DNA from: Pantoea sp. Eser
Lineage (GTDB): Bacteria; Pseudomonadota; Gammaproteobacteria; Enterobacterales; Enterobacteriaceae
Assembly (NCBI GenBank): GCA_009830035.1
Contig: SZZY01000008.1
Span: forward strand, 62,001-126,000
DNA length: 64,000 nucleotides
Reading direction: 5' to 3'
This document shows, one piece after another, positions 51,890 through 62,900 of the stretch (position 1 is the first letter of the stretch; every line of letters starts with the position of its first letter). The notes under the pieces are model-generated. The model was not told the DNA's origin and searched no databases. It saw only the letters and a program-made list of their open reading frames with translations. A program made the translations under genes and the position numbers.

Positions 51890-52507
51890 TTAGCTTAAGT
51901 TATTCATCTTCATCTGCATCATTTGCTTCAATGCCGGAGAGGCGTCAGATTCAACCCCTTTGCTCCATGCATCGCGCGCGCCCTGCTTGTCGCCTTTGCT
52001 CAGCAGCGCTTCACCACGGATATCGGCCACAATGGCTGTCCAGCCATCACCCTTCACAGCGTCAAGGGTTTTAAGCGCCACATCAGCGTGATTCTGTTGC
52101 AGTTGAATGCGTGCCAGACGCAGGTTAATCACCGCCTGCAGGTTGGCATCTTTGGTATCTTTCAGGCCGTTTTGCAGCAGCGTCGCGGCTTTGTCCAGCT
52201 GGTTGGTGTCAACATACTGTTTTGCCAGATCCACCGCGGCCAGCGCACCGTAGGTGTTGCTGTTTTCATTGGCAAAGGTGTCCACCGCTTCCAGCGTTTC
52301 TGGCTTACCCGTCTGCATGACGCTGGTGAGCTGTTGATACTGCGCCGATACTGATTTCGCCACATCTTCCTGATGACTGGCCCAATAACGCCAGCCGCCA
52401 AGCGCAGCAATGCCGATCACTACGCCAACCGCTAACGCTTTGCCGTTATTGGCAAAAAAGCGGCGCAGCGCATCGGTCTGCTCGTTCTCATTGCTATACA
52501 CTTCCAC
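51890..52507 (-). CDS. yfgM: YfgM, SecYEG-associated ancillary protein
   Basis: 205 residues from GTG 52507, chosen because AGGAGAGGG lies just upstream and the family starts VE(V/I)Y-N-E. One membrane helix (LAVGVVIGIAALGGWRYW), then a periplasmic TPR domain. YfgM works with PpiD at the Sec translocon and also influences RcsB stress signalling. Located between hisS and bamB as usual. Confidence 0.93.
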   Translation of the reverse strand: MEVYSNENEQTDALRRFFANNGKALAVGVVIGIAALGGWRYWASHQEDVAKSVSAQYQQLTSVMQTGKPETLEAVDTFANENSNTYGALAAVDLAKQYVDTNQLDKAATLLQNGLKDTKDANLQAVINLRLARIQLQQNHADVALKTLDAVKGDGWTAIVADIRGEALLSKGDKQGARDAWSKGVESDASPALKQMMQMKMNNLS

Positions 52508-52545
52508 GCAATCCCTCTCCTTTCTATGGTTGGTGTGCGCCACGC

Positions 52546-53823
52546 TTACTGCAACAGCGTACGCAAAACAGCAACAGCCTCTGCCTGAGCCAGCGTTTGC
52601 TGCTCGCCACGGCGTAGATCTTTAATCACGACCTGTCCGGCCTTCACTTCATCCTCGCCTAACACCAGCGCGACGCGAGCGCCCCACTTGTCAGCACGGA
52701 CAAATTGCTTTTTGAAGTTGCCACCGCCGAAGTTGGTCATCAACCGCAGTTCTGGTGCTTCATCACGCAGTTTCTCTGCCAGTTGCATGGCAGCAGACTG
52801 CACGCCCTGACCCGAAGCGATTACATAGACATCCACATTGCTCGTCGGTTCAAAATCGGGATTCACCGCCTGAACCAGCAGCACCAGACGCTCCATGCCC
52901 ATACCAAAACCTACGGCTGGGGTTGTTGCGCGCCCGCCGAGCTGTTCAACCAAGCCATCATAGCGTCCGCCGCCGCACACCGTGCCCTGTGAACCGAGGC
53001 TGTCGGTCACCCACTCAATCACCGTGCGATTGTAGTAATCAAGTCCGCGCACCAGGCGCTGGTTGATGGTGTAGGCGATACCGGCGTCATCCAGCAGCGC
53101 GCACAGGCCGTTGAAATGCTCGCGTGATTCGTCATCAAGATAGTCGCCGAGCTGCGGCGCATCGTTCAGCAACTGCTGAATTTCGGGATTTTTACTGTCC
53201 AGCACCCGCATCGGGTTACTGTACATGCGGCGTTTGCAATCCTCATCCAGCACCTCTTTGTGCTGGATGAGGAAAGCCACCAGCGCATCGCGGTAGCGGG
53301 CACGGGCTTCAAGGGAGCCAATGGAGTTCAGTTCAAGGCGAACGTGATCGGCGATGCCCAACGCTTTCCACCAGCGCGCGTTCAGCATGATCAATTCAGC
53401 ATCGATGTCCGGGCCCTGCAGGCCAAACACTTCAACGCCCATCTGGTAAAACTGACGGTAGCGGCCCTTCTGCGGACGCTCATAGCGGAACATCGGGCCC
53501 ATGTACCACAGACGCTGTTCCTGGTTGTAGAGTAAACCGTGCTCAATACCGGCTCGCACACAGCCTGCAGTCCCTTCCGGACGCAGCGTCACGCTTTCGC
53601 CGTTGCGGTCCTCAAAGGTGTACATCTCTTTTTCAACCACATCGGTAACTTCACCGATGGCACGTTTAAACAGCGGGGTCTGCTCCACCAGCGGTAAGCG
53701 AATTTCGCTGTAACCGTAGCTCGCCAGCGTCTGCTTGAGAACGCCTTCAATCCGTTGCCAGATGGCGGTATCCGCAGGCAGGTAATCGTTCATCCCGCGA
53801 ATCGCCTGAATATTCTTCGCCAC
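52546..53823 (-). CDS. hisS: histidyl-tRNA synthetase HisS
   Basis: Class II aminoacyl-tRNA synthetase, 425 residues. Motif 2 region [19 protein letters not shown], HisA-type motif [12 protein letters not shown], motif 3 GFGMGMERL, and a C-terminal anticodon-binding domain. Intact. Confidence 0.98.
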   Translation of the reverse strand: MAKNIQAIRGMNDYLPADTAIWQRIEGVLKQTLASYGYSEIRLPLVEQTPLFKRAIGEVTDVVEKEMYTFEDRNGESVTLRPEGTAGCVRAGIEHGLLYNQEQRLWYMGPMFRYERPQKGRYRQFYQMGVEVFGLQGPDIDAELIMLNARWWKALGIADHVRLELNSIGSLEARARYRDALVAFLIQHKEVLDEDCKRRMYSNPMRVLDSKNPEIQQLLNDAPQLGDYLDDESREHFNGLCALLDDAGIAYTINQRLVRGLDYYNRTVIEWVTDSLGSQGTVCGGGRYDGLVEQLGGRATTPAVGFGMGMERLVLLVQAVNPDFEPTSNVDVYVIASGQGVQSAAMQLAEKLRDEAPELRLMTNFGGGNFKKQFVRADKWGARVALVLGEDEVKAGQVVIKDLRRGEQQTLAQAEAVAVLRTLLQ

Positions 53824-53841
53824 GTTAGAATCTCTTAATGC

Positions 53842-53890
53842 AAAAAAACCTGTCCGGCCTCATACCTTATGAGGATGAAACCGCACAGGT
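53842..53890 (-). terminator. terminator between ispG and hisS
   Basis: ACCTGT/ACAGGT outer stem (53848-53853, 53885-53890) with an inner CCTCAT/ATGAGG-type pairing, followed on the minus strand by seven T. Confidence 0.8.
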
Positions 53891-53928
53891 TCAGTCAAAA
53901 AAGTCACGCACGCAGGCCGCGCGCGCCA

Positions 53929-55050
53929 TTATTTTTCCAGATGCTGTACATCAATACGGCGCGTGGCATTAAGCATCGATGCTTTGGCACGAATACGCGC
54001 TTCCAGCTGATCGATCATATCGTTGTTGTCGAGACGATCGCGCTGACGCACGCCATCTTCGTAGAAGCCACTCTTCTTGTTGCCGCCGGTGACGCCCAGC
54101 GTTGAGATGGTCGCTTCGCCCGGTCCGTTAACCACACAGCCAATGATCGAGACATCCATCGGAGTGATGATATCTTCCAGACGCTGTTCCAGCGTGTTAA
54201 CGGTGCCGATAACGTCAAATTCCTGCCGTGAACAGGTTGGACAGGCGATGAAGTTAATACCACGCGAACGAATGCGCAGTGACTTCAGAATATCAAAACC
54301 GACCTTCACTTCTTCGATCGGATCGGCCGCCAGCGAGATACGCAGCGTGTCGCCAATCCCTTCGGACAGCAGTAAACCGAGCCCGATAGCAGATTTTACC
54401 GCACCGGCTCGCGCCCCACCCGCTTCGGTAATACCGAGGTGCAGCGGCTGCTCAATCTGCTTAGCCAGCAGACGATACGATTCGGCCGCCAGGAAGACGT
54501 CCGACGCTTTTACGCTGACTTTAAACTGATCAAAGTTAAGGCGATCGAGGTGATCGACATGGCGCATCGCCGACTCAAGCAGTGCCTGTGGCGTCGGCTC
54601 GCCATATTTTTCCTGCAGATCTTTTTCCAGCGAACCGGCGTTTACGCCAATCCGGATCGGAATATTGTTGTCGCGTGCGCAGTCGACCACCATGCGGATA
54701 CGCTCGTTATTGCCGATGTTGCCGGGATTAATTCGCAGGCAATCAACGCCATATTCGGCCACTTTCAACGCGATGCGGTAGTCAAAATGGATATCGGCCA
54801 CCAGCGGGACGTTCAACTGTTGCTTAATCAGTCTGAATGCTTCAGCTGCATCCATCGTCGGCACCGAGATGCGGACGATATCGACACCGACGCGCTCAAG
54901 GGCTTTGATCTGATTTACTGTCGCCGCCACGTCAGTGGTGCGGGTGTTGGTCATCGACTGAACAGCGATTGGCGCGCCGTCACCGACTGGCACCTTGCCG
55001 ACGTAAATGCGTTTGGATTTACGACGGATAATGGGTGCTTCGTTATGCAT
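53929..55050 (-). CDS. ispG: IspG (GcpE), MEcPP to HMBPP reductase
   Basis: Fe-S enzyme of the MEP isoprenoid pathway. 373 residues: TIM barrel ([23 protein letters not shown]) and a C-terminal 4Fe-4S domain with Cys in [14 protein letters not shown] and [15 protein letters not shown] 55050 has GAGAAG upstream; the longer upstream frame overlaps rodZ and lacks family similarity. Confidence 0.97.
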   Translation of the reverse strand: MHNEAPIIRRKSKRIYVGKVPVGDGAPIAVQSMTNTRTTDVAATVNQIKALERVGVDIVRISVPTMDAAEAFRLIKQQLNVPLVADIHFDYRIALKVAEYGVDCLRINPGNIGNNERIRMVVDCARDNNIPIRIGVNAGSLEKDLQEKYGEPTPQALLESAMRHVDHLDRLNFDQFKVSVKASDVFLAAESYRLLAKQIEQPLHLGITEAGGARAGAVKSAIGLGLLLSEGIGDTLRISLAADPIEEVKVGFDILKSLRIRSRGINFIACPTCSRQEFDVIGTVNTLEQRLEDIITPMDVSIIGCVVNGPGEATISTLGVTGGNKKSGFYEDGVRQRDRLDNNDMIDQLEARIRAKASMLNATRRIDVQHLEK

Positions 55051-55087
55051 ATTTCTTCTCCACAATTGCCCGGTACGCGATACGCTG

Positions 55088-56110
55088 TTATTGCGCACCC
55101 AACGTCAGGCGAGCAACCTGGTTGTTACGGATAAAACGACTTAAATCAACGGGCTGATTCTGATATTGCACCTGAACCGCGGAAGGAGCGCCAATTTTCA
55201 GACGATACGGAGCGGTCCCTGCGAGACTGAGTTTACCACCGCTGCGCTGCAAGCCGCTGAACAGTTTCTTACCGGTTGCATCGCTGACTTCCAGCCAGCA
55301 GTCGGCATTGAAGGTCATCACCACCGCGTTAGGATCGCCAGCCGGTTCACTGACCGCTGCTGCGCCGACCGGCATCTGCGGTGCGGTGCTGGCCGTGTTC
55401 GTGGTGGCTGCCGGCGCGGCCGCGCCGGTGTCTACAGGTGCCTGGCTGGGTGACACCACTGCATTGCTGGTAGTGTCTGACTGAGCAGCAGGCGCGGCAG
55501 TGCTGGCACTGGCGGCCGGCGCTGTAGTGGCTGGCGTGCTGGTGCCGGCAGCGCTGTTATCTGCTGCTGGCGGGTTGTTGCTTTCATCCGGCTCAGCCGG
55601 AGCGGTGCTGTCACCGCTCGACTCCCCGAGCGGAATAGACTGACCGTCACCGCTGCTGCCATTCTGATCGGCCATCGACACCAGATCGTCCTGAGAGGCT
55701 TTGTGATTCTGCCACCACCATGCGCCCGTCAGGCCAACCACCACAAACAGCACCAGCCAGGTGAAAATCATCAACCAGCCGTCACGCTTTTTGCGGCGCT
55801 TACCCAGCGAGAAACTTTGCATCGGTTCGATTTTTGCAGCACGAACCGGCGTCTGTTTCGCCATCATTGGCAGCAGTTCCTCTTCAGGAATATGCACCAG
55901 TCGCGCGTAGGAGCGAATGTAGCCGCGCAGGAAGGTAGAGGCCAAATCAGCAGGCGATTTGTCTTCTTCAATATCACGCACTGTAGAAAGTTTCAGACAC
56001 AGGCGTTCAGCGACGTTCTGCTGCGTCAGTCCCAGCTGCTCACGGGCCAGACGCAGGCGTTCACCTGTTGAATGTACTGCAGAATTCTCTTGAGTGGCTT
56101 CAGTATTCAT
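55088..56110 (-). CDS. rodZ: cytoskeletal protein RodZ
   Basis: 340 residues: an N-terminal HTH ([22 protein letters not shown]) that binds MreB, a basic juxtamembrane segment (GKRRKKRDG), one helix ([22 protein letters not shown]), a long Ser/Thr/Ala/Pro-rich periplasmic linker and a C-terminal beta domain ([20 protein letters not shown]). Needed for rod shape. Its start overlaps the pilW frame. Intact. Confidence 0.95.
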   Translation of the reverse strand: MNTEATQENSAVHSTGERLRLAREQLGLTQQNVAERLCLKLSTVRDIEEDKSPADLASTFLRGYIRSYARLVHIPEEELLPMMAKQTPVRAAKIEPMQSFSLGKRRKKRDGWLMIFTWLVLFVVVGLTGAWWWQNHKASQDDLVSMADQNGSSGDGQSIPLGESSGDSTAPAEPDESNNPPAADNSAAGTSTPATTAPAASASTAAPAAQSDTTSNAVVSPSQAPVDTGAAAPAATTNTASTAPQMPVGAAAVSEPAGDPNAVVMTFNADCWLEVSDATGKKLFSGLQRSGGKLSLAGTAPYRLKIGAPSAVQVQYQNQPVDLSRFIRNNQVARLTLGAQ

Positions 56111-56838
56111 TAGCTAAATAACGCTGGTACTGTATCGATTGCGGAAAACGTCGCGCTAACCGGTCGCCATAACGTGAAACGTCAACGGCATTTCCCTGTA
56201 GCGCGGCGAAACGTAAGTATAACGCCAGACTGCGTGCCGTTTCGGGCCGCTGATGCTGGTAAATATCGAGCAAAATCTGCGCGTTAGCCAGTTGATTATC
56301 GGCCATTAGCTTTTCAGCTTCAGCCAGTACCGCCCCGGCTTTGCGATCGTCCGTCTCAATGGCCTGCCGCAATACACGGCGTGTGGCAGCAAAATCGCCT
56401 GACTGCAGATAACAAAATCCCGCCAGTATCAAGCGCATCGATACGGTCGTCAATCTGCTGCGCATCGTCTGCCCGACTAAACTGTTGATGCGCTTCGCCA
56501 TACTGCCTTAAAGCGCAAAGAAACGCACCGTAATTGTTAGCGACAAAACCATTCAACGGCGCCTGCTGCTGCGCCAGTTGGTAATGGGCCCGCGCTGCCG
56601 CACGATTACCCCGCTGCTGCGCCAGTCGGGCCAGCGCCAGCGAGACCCGATAACCATCCGGTGCTGCTGCCTGCGCCCGCAGGAAATTGCGCTCTGCTGC
56701 CGCCTCATCGCCGCCCGCCAGATAATCCATCCCTAACTGTAGACGCAGTTCTGACGCGCCGGGCGATTGAGTGTGGCTGACACACCCGCTTACAACAAAC
56801 AGGGCCAGTAAAACCCCCAGTAATCCCTTACCCATCAT
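56100..56838 (-). pseudogene. pilW: PilW-like TPR lipoprotein, frameshifted
   Basis: Type IV pilus biogenesis/stability protein family. Lipoprotein signal with a VVSGC lipobox, then TPR repeats (ASELRLQLGMDYLAGGDEAAAERNFLRA, split here by one indel downstream). The frame runs to about 56430, where RIDALD should pass into AGFCYLQSGDFAATRRV; that part is in another frame and ends at 56100 with YLANEY. The 3' end overlaps the rodZ start by 11 bases. Confidence 0.85.
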
Positions 56839-56915
56839 CGTTTCCATCCGGTTGACGTTAGCAGCGTACAGCCTGCCACGCGTGACACCTTCAGGAAACG
56901 TTAACGGTCAGCCTT

Positions 56916-58085
56916 TTAGAGCGCTTTCACAGATATCGCTTCACCGGCCATCTTTTTGCGCAGGGTACGTTTGGTACGGTCGATAACTTCACCCGCTAAC
57001 TGACCACAGGCGGCATTAATATCATCGCCACGGGTTTTACGCACGATGGTGGTGAAACCGTAGTCCATCAGCACCTTAGAGAAGCGATCGATGCGGCTGT
57101 TAGAGCTGCGGCCGTACAGTGCGCCCGGGAAGTGGTTCCACGGAATCAGGTTGATTTTGCACGGCGTATCTTTCAGTAGTGCGGCCAGCTCATGCGCATC
57201 GTCAGTGCTGTCATTAACATGATCCAGCAACACGTACTCGATAGTGACGCGCCCTTGGTTGGCATTTGATTTGCTAATGTAGCGTTTCACCGCCGCCAGG
57301 AAGGTTTCAATATTGTATTTTTTGTTGATCGGGACGATGTCGTCACGCAACTTGTCGTTCGGCGCATGCAGCGAGAGCGCCAGCGCGACGTCAATCATAT
57401 CGCCCAGTTTGTCGAGCGCCGGCACCACGCCAGAGGTTGAAAGGGTCACACGGCGCTTCGATAAGCCGAAACCGAAGTCATCCAGCATGATCTCCATGGC
57501 GGGTACCACGTTGTTGAGGTTGAGCAGTGGCTCACCCATGCCCATCATCACCACGTTGGTGATCGGACGCTGGCCGGTAATTTTGGCCGCGCCGACAATT
57601 TTCGCCGCGCGCCACACCTGACCAATAATCTCTGAAACCCGCAGGTTACGGTTGAAGCCCTGCTGAGCGGTCGAACAGAATTTACACTCCAGCGCACAGC
57701 CCACCTGTGAAGAGACGCACAGCGTGGCGCGGTCGCCTTCCGGGATGTAGACGGTTTCCACCAGCTGATCTCCAACGCGGATCGCCCATTTAATGGTGCC
57801 ATCGGTGGAGCGCATCTCTTCCGCTACTTCCGGGGCGCGGATTTCCGTTAGCTCCATCAGCCGGGTACGCAGCTTTTTGTTGATGTCGGTCATCTGCTCG
57901 AAGTCATCGCAGCAGTAGTGATAGATCCACTTCATGACCTGGTCAGCGCGGAACGGCTTTTCGCCGAGCGACAGGAAGAATTCGCGCATCTGCTGACGGT
58001 TGAGGTCCAGCAGGTTAATTTTTTGGCTCTTGGGGAAAACAACAATCGGGGATGCAGACGCGGACGTCACAATCTGTTCGGACAT
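56916..58085 (-). CDS. rlmN: RlmN, dual-specificity 23S rRNA/tRNA A-C2 methyltransferase
   Basis: Radical-SAM enzyme methylating A2503 of 23S rRNA and A37 of some tRNAs. 389 residues; the CxxxCxxC cluster is in [12 protein letters not shown]. The two mechanistic Cys are in the [11 protein letters not shown] segment and near the C-terminus ([10 protein letters not shown]). Intact. Confidence 0.97.
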   Translation of the reverse strand: MSEQIVTSASASPIVVFPKSQKINLLDLNRQQMREFFLSLGEKPFRADQVMKWIYHYCCDDFEQMTDINKKLRTRLMELTEIRAPEVAEEMRSTDGTIKWAIRVGDQLVETVYIPEGDRATLCVSSQVGCALECKFCSTAQQGFNRNLRVSEIIGQVWRAAKIVGAAKITGQRPITNVVMMGMGEPLLNLNNVVPAMEIMLDDFGFGLSKRRVTLSTSGVVPALDKLGDMIDVALALSLHAPNDKLRDDIVPINKKYNIETFLAAVKRYISKSNANQGRVTIEYVLLDHVNDSTDDAHELAALLKDTPCKINLIPWNHFPGALYGRSSNSRIDRFSKVLMDYGFTTIVRKTRGDDINAACGQLAGEVIDRTKRTLRKKMAGEAISVKAL

Positions 58086-58135
58086 AATGTTCTCTGGCCT
58101 CGTTGTTACACGTTATGGCGCTGTTCAGGAATAAG

Positions 58136-58178
58136 TAAAAAATTGCGCCTTCATCAAGCGGAGTTAATGAAGGCGCAA
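58136..58178 (-). terminator. ndk terminator
   Basis: Perfect 12-bp stem TTGCGCCTTCAT/ATGAAGGCGCAA (58143-58154, 58167-58178) followed by a T run on the minus strand. Confidence 0.85.
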
Positions 58179-58270
58179 TACTGTACAACATCTGCGGCCT
58201 GATAACAGGTGGGAGTCGCCTCCCTCAGGCAGATTTCTGTAAAGCCAGCCGGTGGTTTATCGCCAGGCGA

Positions 58271-58702
58271 TTAACGGGTACGCGGGCAGATTTCGTTTTC
58301 GCCCAAGAAGTAGGCGATTTCGCGGGCAGCAGATTCTGCAGAATCTGAACCGTGGGTCGCGTTCTCGGTGAAGCTGTCAGCGTAGTCAGCACGCAGGGTG
58401 CCGGCCAGTGCGTTTGCCGGGTTAGTGGCACCCATCAGGTCACGGTGACGCTGAACGGCGTTTTCGCCTTCCAGCACAGAAACCACTACCGGACCAGAGG
58501 TCATGAATTCAACCAGGCCGTCGAAGAATGGCTTGCCCTGATGTTCAGCGTAGAAACCTTCAGCCTGCTCTTTGCTCAGCTGCAGCATTTTTGCGCCAAC
58601 GATTTTGAAGCCTGCGCTTTCAAAACGGTTGTAGATGGCACCGATCACGTTTTTAGCGACGGCGTTTGGCTTGATGATAGAAAAAGTACGTTCGATTGCC
58701 AT
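58271..58702 (-). CDS. ndk: nucleoside diphosphate kinase Ndk
   Basis: Balances NTP and dNTP pools by phosphate transfer. 143 residues. Phosphohistidine in the [12 protein letters not shown] motif; N-terminus [16 protein letters not shown]-terminal ICPRTR. ATG 58702 is chosen over upstream in-frame codons because of the family start and an AGAGG site. Confidence 0.98.
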   Translation of the reverse strand: MAIERTFSIIKPNAVAKNVIGAIYNRFESAGFKIVGAKMLQLSKEQAEGFYAEHQGKPFFDGLVEFMTSGPVVVSVLEGENAVQRHRDLMGATNPANALAGTLRADYADSFTENATHGSDSAESAAREIAYFLGENEICPRTR

Positions 58703-58877
58703 GATGACCTCTGTCTTGACGTCCTGAAGAAACCGGGGGCGCACGCCCCGGCTAAGAAACGGCGCCGATTATAGGGGTATAGCCTGGCGTTGCCTATCAG
58801 AGATCCGCAATTTATTGAAAAACCTTGATCTGAATCGAAGCAAAGCGGGCGCAACTCTGATTTAGCGCAAAAAAGCG

Positions 58878-59956
58878 TCACAGGCGGCTGAAGGTGACGG
58901 TGGCCAGCTGGCCCGCTTCGTCCATTATCACCAGCTGATAGTCGCCCGGACGATCAAGATGCAGCGACAATGTACCGTTCTGGCTTTGCTGCGGTTGACC
59001 GTTGAGAAACCACCAGCGCGCCGTGCCCTACCCACCCTGCACTGCCACCGGCAGTTCCAGCACCGGGTTACCCGGCAGCGGTTGCATCCGCTGTCCGTCA
59101 ATCACGCCGGTGACGATCAGCGGCGCGCTGCTGCCCTGCTCTAACGGCGGATAGTGTGGATCGATTGGCGGTAAGCGCTGCGTCCGTCGCTCCTGGGGTG
59201 GCAGCCAGGCTTCGAGCGGCAGCGGCCACATCAGGCGTTCACGGCTGCAGGCCTGGGGGCAATCCGCCGCCACCCGCAATCCCCGATCGTTTTGCCAGTA
59301 GCGTGGGCGGCAGCGTGTCGTTGAGCACACCCAGCTCTGCCGCCGTTGCCGGCAATTCTGGTCGCCCACCGGCAGTGGCTGGCCGCCAGACCAGCAGATA
59401 GCGGCGACCGTCACCGAGGCAGGACGCGGATCGGCAGGCCATTCCCGCCCGGCTAAGCGACTGATCAGGATACTGTTAACCTGATTCATCACCGGTACCG
59501 CCAAGGCCACGCCTGACTGCCCGGCCACCGGCGTCGCATCCGGGCGTCCAACCCAGACGCCAATCAGGTAGCGCGGATTCACCCCGACCGCCCAGGCATC
59601 GCGGTAGCCGTAGCTGGTGCCGGTTTTCCATGCCAGCGGGACCACCGCGGGTTCACTGCCGTTAGCCGCTGGCTGCGCCTCGCCCGCCAGAATGCGGCGG
59701 ATAATCCACGCCGCGCCAGGTGACATTAACGGCCGCTGCTGCAACGGCTGCTCGGGCAACCAGCGCAGCTGACCGGCGTTGCCGTGGCGAGCAAAGGCGC
59801 TGTAGGCCGCTACCACCTCGTCCATGCGTGCCCCGGTGCCGCCGAGGATCAGCGACAGAATAGGTCCGGAACCGGCTGGAAAGCGAGGTTGAGCCCGACG
59901 TTACGCAAACGGGCTGCCACATTTTTCGGCCCCAGCGCTTCCAGCAGCTGAACGGC
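58878..59956 (-). pseudogene. pbpC: 3' part of pbpC fused to yfhM
   Basis: Penicillin-binding protein 1C: only the end of the transpeptidase domain (VQLLEALGPKNVAARLRNVGL, SLILGGTGARMDEVV, WKTGTSYGYRDAWAVG with the KTGTS box) and the C-terminal BiPBP_C-type domain remain. The glycosyltransferase domain and the catalytic SXXK are deleted. Frameshift near 59860 before LSLILGG, and TAG at 59028-59030 about 50 codons before the natural end at 58878. Non-functional. Confidence 0.88.
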
Positions 59957-62900
59957 AGGCAGTAAATCCGCCACCAGCGCATCACTGATGTCGCGTCTGG
60001 CTGAGACGGTCAGACGCACCACCAGCAGCTCACTGCTGCGCAGATCACTGAGATCGGCGGCTTTGCCGTCGAGGGTAAAGTACTCCCGTTTGATCGCCAG
60101 CTGCTGGCTGACCGGCGCTGGCGGGGTCAGTGGATACCCCACCACGTTCAGGTTGCCATACAGGGCCACCGGGCCCGGATTGCTTACCGTCACCCCCTGC
60201 GTCAGCTGCTGTGCATCCAGCCCGCGGTTTAACGGCGCATTGCCGGTCAGCGGTTGTGGATTACCCGCGAGGTTCGCCTGCCAGCGCTGGCCCTGAGCCG
60301 TTTGCAGGGTGCGCGCAGCCAGATAGAGGGCGTTATTCTCCTGCGTCGAGAACCAGCGTTTACCATTAAGCTCTTTCGACAGCGACAGCAGCAGGCTGTT
60401 TTGCAGATCCGGCTGCAGCTGATTTTCCGCTAACAGCGCAATCATCATGCCCTGATCGCGTACCGTGCTGCCGTAGTCCCCAATCCAGCGATCGCCAGCT
60501 GCGACCGCGGTGTATCACCCATCAGCTTCAGCGCTACGCCGAGCTGCATCAGCGCCAGCCCTGAGCGGCTCTGGTCACGCTTTTCACACAGCGCACGCAG
60601 GGCACCCAGCGGCGCGCGCTGCTGCCGCGCCAGTACCAGGCCGGCGTAGGCCTGCACGCTGAAGCGCAATGCCTCAGGCTAGTTAGCGCCCCTGGCGGTG
60701 ATCTGCGCCGGGTCCTTTAAGTAGCGCAGCAGCCGGGCGTTGGCGCGGGCGATCAGGTCGTCAGGCAACGCATAACCGGCCTCGCTGTCACGCAGCAAAA
60801 AATCGGTCACGTAAGCCGTTAACCAGAACTCCTCTTCGCTCTGTTTACCCCATAAGCCGAAGCTGCCGTCCGCGCGCTGCATGCCTGCCAGCCGGGCAAT
60901 GCCAGTATCTACCGCCGCCCGCCGCGCGTCATCAGTGCTGGTTTTAATCCCCATGGCACTGAGCTGCGCCTGACTGGTGTAGAGCGAAGGCCAGAGGCCG
61001 CTGGCGGTCTGCTCCAGGCAACCGTAAGGATAGGCATACAGCGCACTGATATAGCTGGCGAGATTTAACGGCGGCCGATTACTTAGCGTCAGTTGCCCGC
61101 TCAGCGTCTGGCTGTCGAGACCGGTAAACGCTGCGGCCGCCACCTGCCACGGCTGCTCGGGGATAATCACCGCGTCAAAATTGAGGGTCTGGGCAGGATA
61201 AGGCGGCCTGAAACCGATCTTCCACTGCTGTTTGCTGGGCCGCACCGGCTCACCAGGCAGATTCAGCCCGCTGATCTGCACCGCGACCTCACCGTCGCCA
61301 AAACCGTTTTTCGCCGTCACCGGTATCTGCAGGGTGGTGCGAGCGCCTTTTGCCAGGCTGATAGTCTGACTGGCGGCGCCCGCCAGCCCGACCAGGCCAC
61401 TGGCCGCCACATCTACTTTCAGGGTCTGCGGCAGCTCGGTCAGGTTGTTGATGTCCAGCGCCAGAGAAGCCTGGTCGCCGCTGGCAAGAAAGTGCGGTGT
61501 CGCCAGTTCGCTGACCAGCGGTGCTGCCACCACTACTTTGCGTTCGGCAGCGCCGAAGCTGTCGTCACTCCAGGTCTGCGCCATCAGTCGCAGCTCACCG
61601 TTAAACGCCGGGATCGACAGCGTAAGAGTGCCTTTGCCCTGTTTATCCAGCGTCACAACCTGTAATTGCTGCGCCACAATATTGACGTGGGTAACCGGCT
61701 TTTTACCGCCGCGCGTATTCGAAGGATCTTCGCCATCACCGCCAAAGCGCAGGGTCGCCAGTCGGCCCCCGCCCTCAATCAGCTGCCCGAACACATCATA
61801 CTGATCGACGTTATAGCGTTTACGACCGAAAAACGCCTGCCACGGATCGGGGGTCTGGTAATCGGTCGCGCTCAGCACGCCACTGTCGACCTCCGACAGC
61901 AGCACCTGTACCTTCTCAGGCAGCGGGCCGCCGTCGCGGCTAGCCTGCAGGTTCTGCTCAGGCCGGATGGTCGCGGGCGTTTCCAGCGTCAGGTTGAGTC
62001 GCCGCGCCTCGGTCGCCATTGGCAGATGCAGCAGTTCGACCGCGCGTTTTGGCGTCGCCCCACTGACCTTATCGCCGTCGCGCACCACGATGGCTAAAGT
62101 AGAGATCGTGGCGCTGCCAGCTATCGGCAACGGGCACATCAACCTGGGTGCCACCCTGCGGCACGGTTAACGGCTGCCACCACAGCGTACCGCTGCTCGA
62201 CTCCACCATCAGATAGCCTTTACCGGCTGTCGGGGACTCCACCTGCAGATGGACCGTTTCGCCAAGCTGATACGCCGCTTTATCCAGTTTTAGTTTCACC
62301 TGATCCGGACGCAGTGCCCCGGTGCCGTTAGTATTATCCTGCCAGTCGTAACCCGCCTTAAAACGTACGCTGCTGACGATCTTTTCGTCCGCCTGTACCT
62401 CAAGCCGGTAACTGCCCCACTCTACCGGGAAGCCCACCTTACTGCTGCCACTCGCCGGAACGGTGATAACGCGTTCATCTTCCTGCAGATCTTTGGCATC
62501 GTAACGCGATTGCCAGCCCTCGCTGTCAGAAAAGCTCCAGTAGTAATCGCGCCGTTCGCGGATTAATCGCACAACCAGCTTGTCAGCCGCCAGCTTTACG
62601 CCCTGGCTGTTGGCGTAAACGAGGTCAAATTCCGCTAGGCTGTTTTCCGGCACGGTAGGCTCGTCGTGATAGCTGTCGCTGCGGTAATCATACACCGCCT
62701 TATTAGCGAACAGCGGACGAATGCCGGGCAGCGCCGCGGCTGGCCAGATGGCGGTAGTGGCACAGCGGGTGACCGGGCGGCCACCGGTTTCCAGCAGGCT
62801 GGCCTGCAGAATCAGGTTGAGCGGTGAATGCAATTGATCCCACTGATTATCGACCGTGAGCCGGGCCTTGCCGCCAGCTTCAGATCGACTTCATCCAGCG

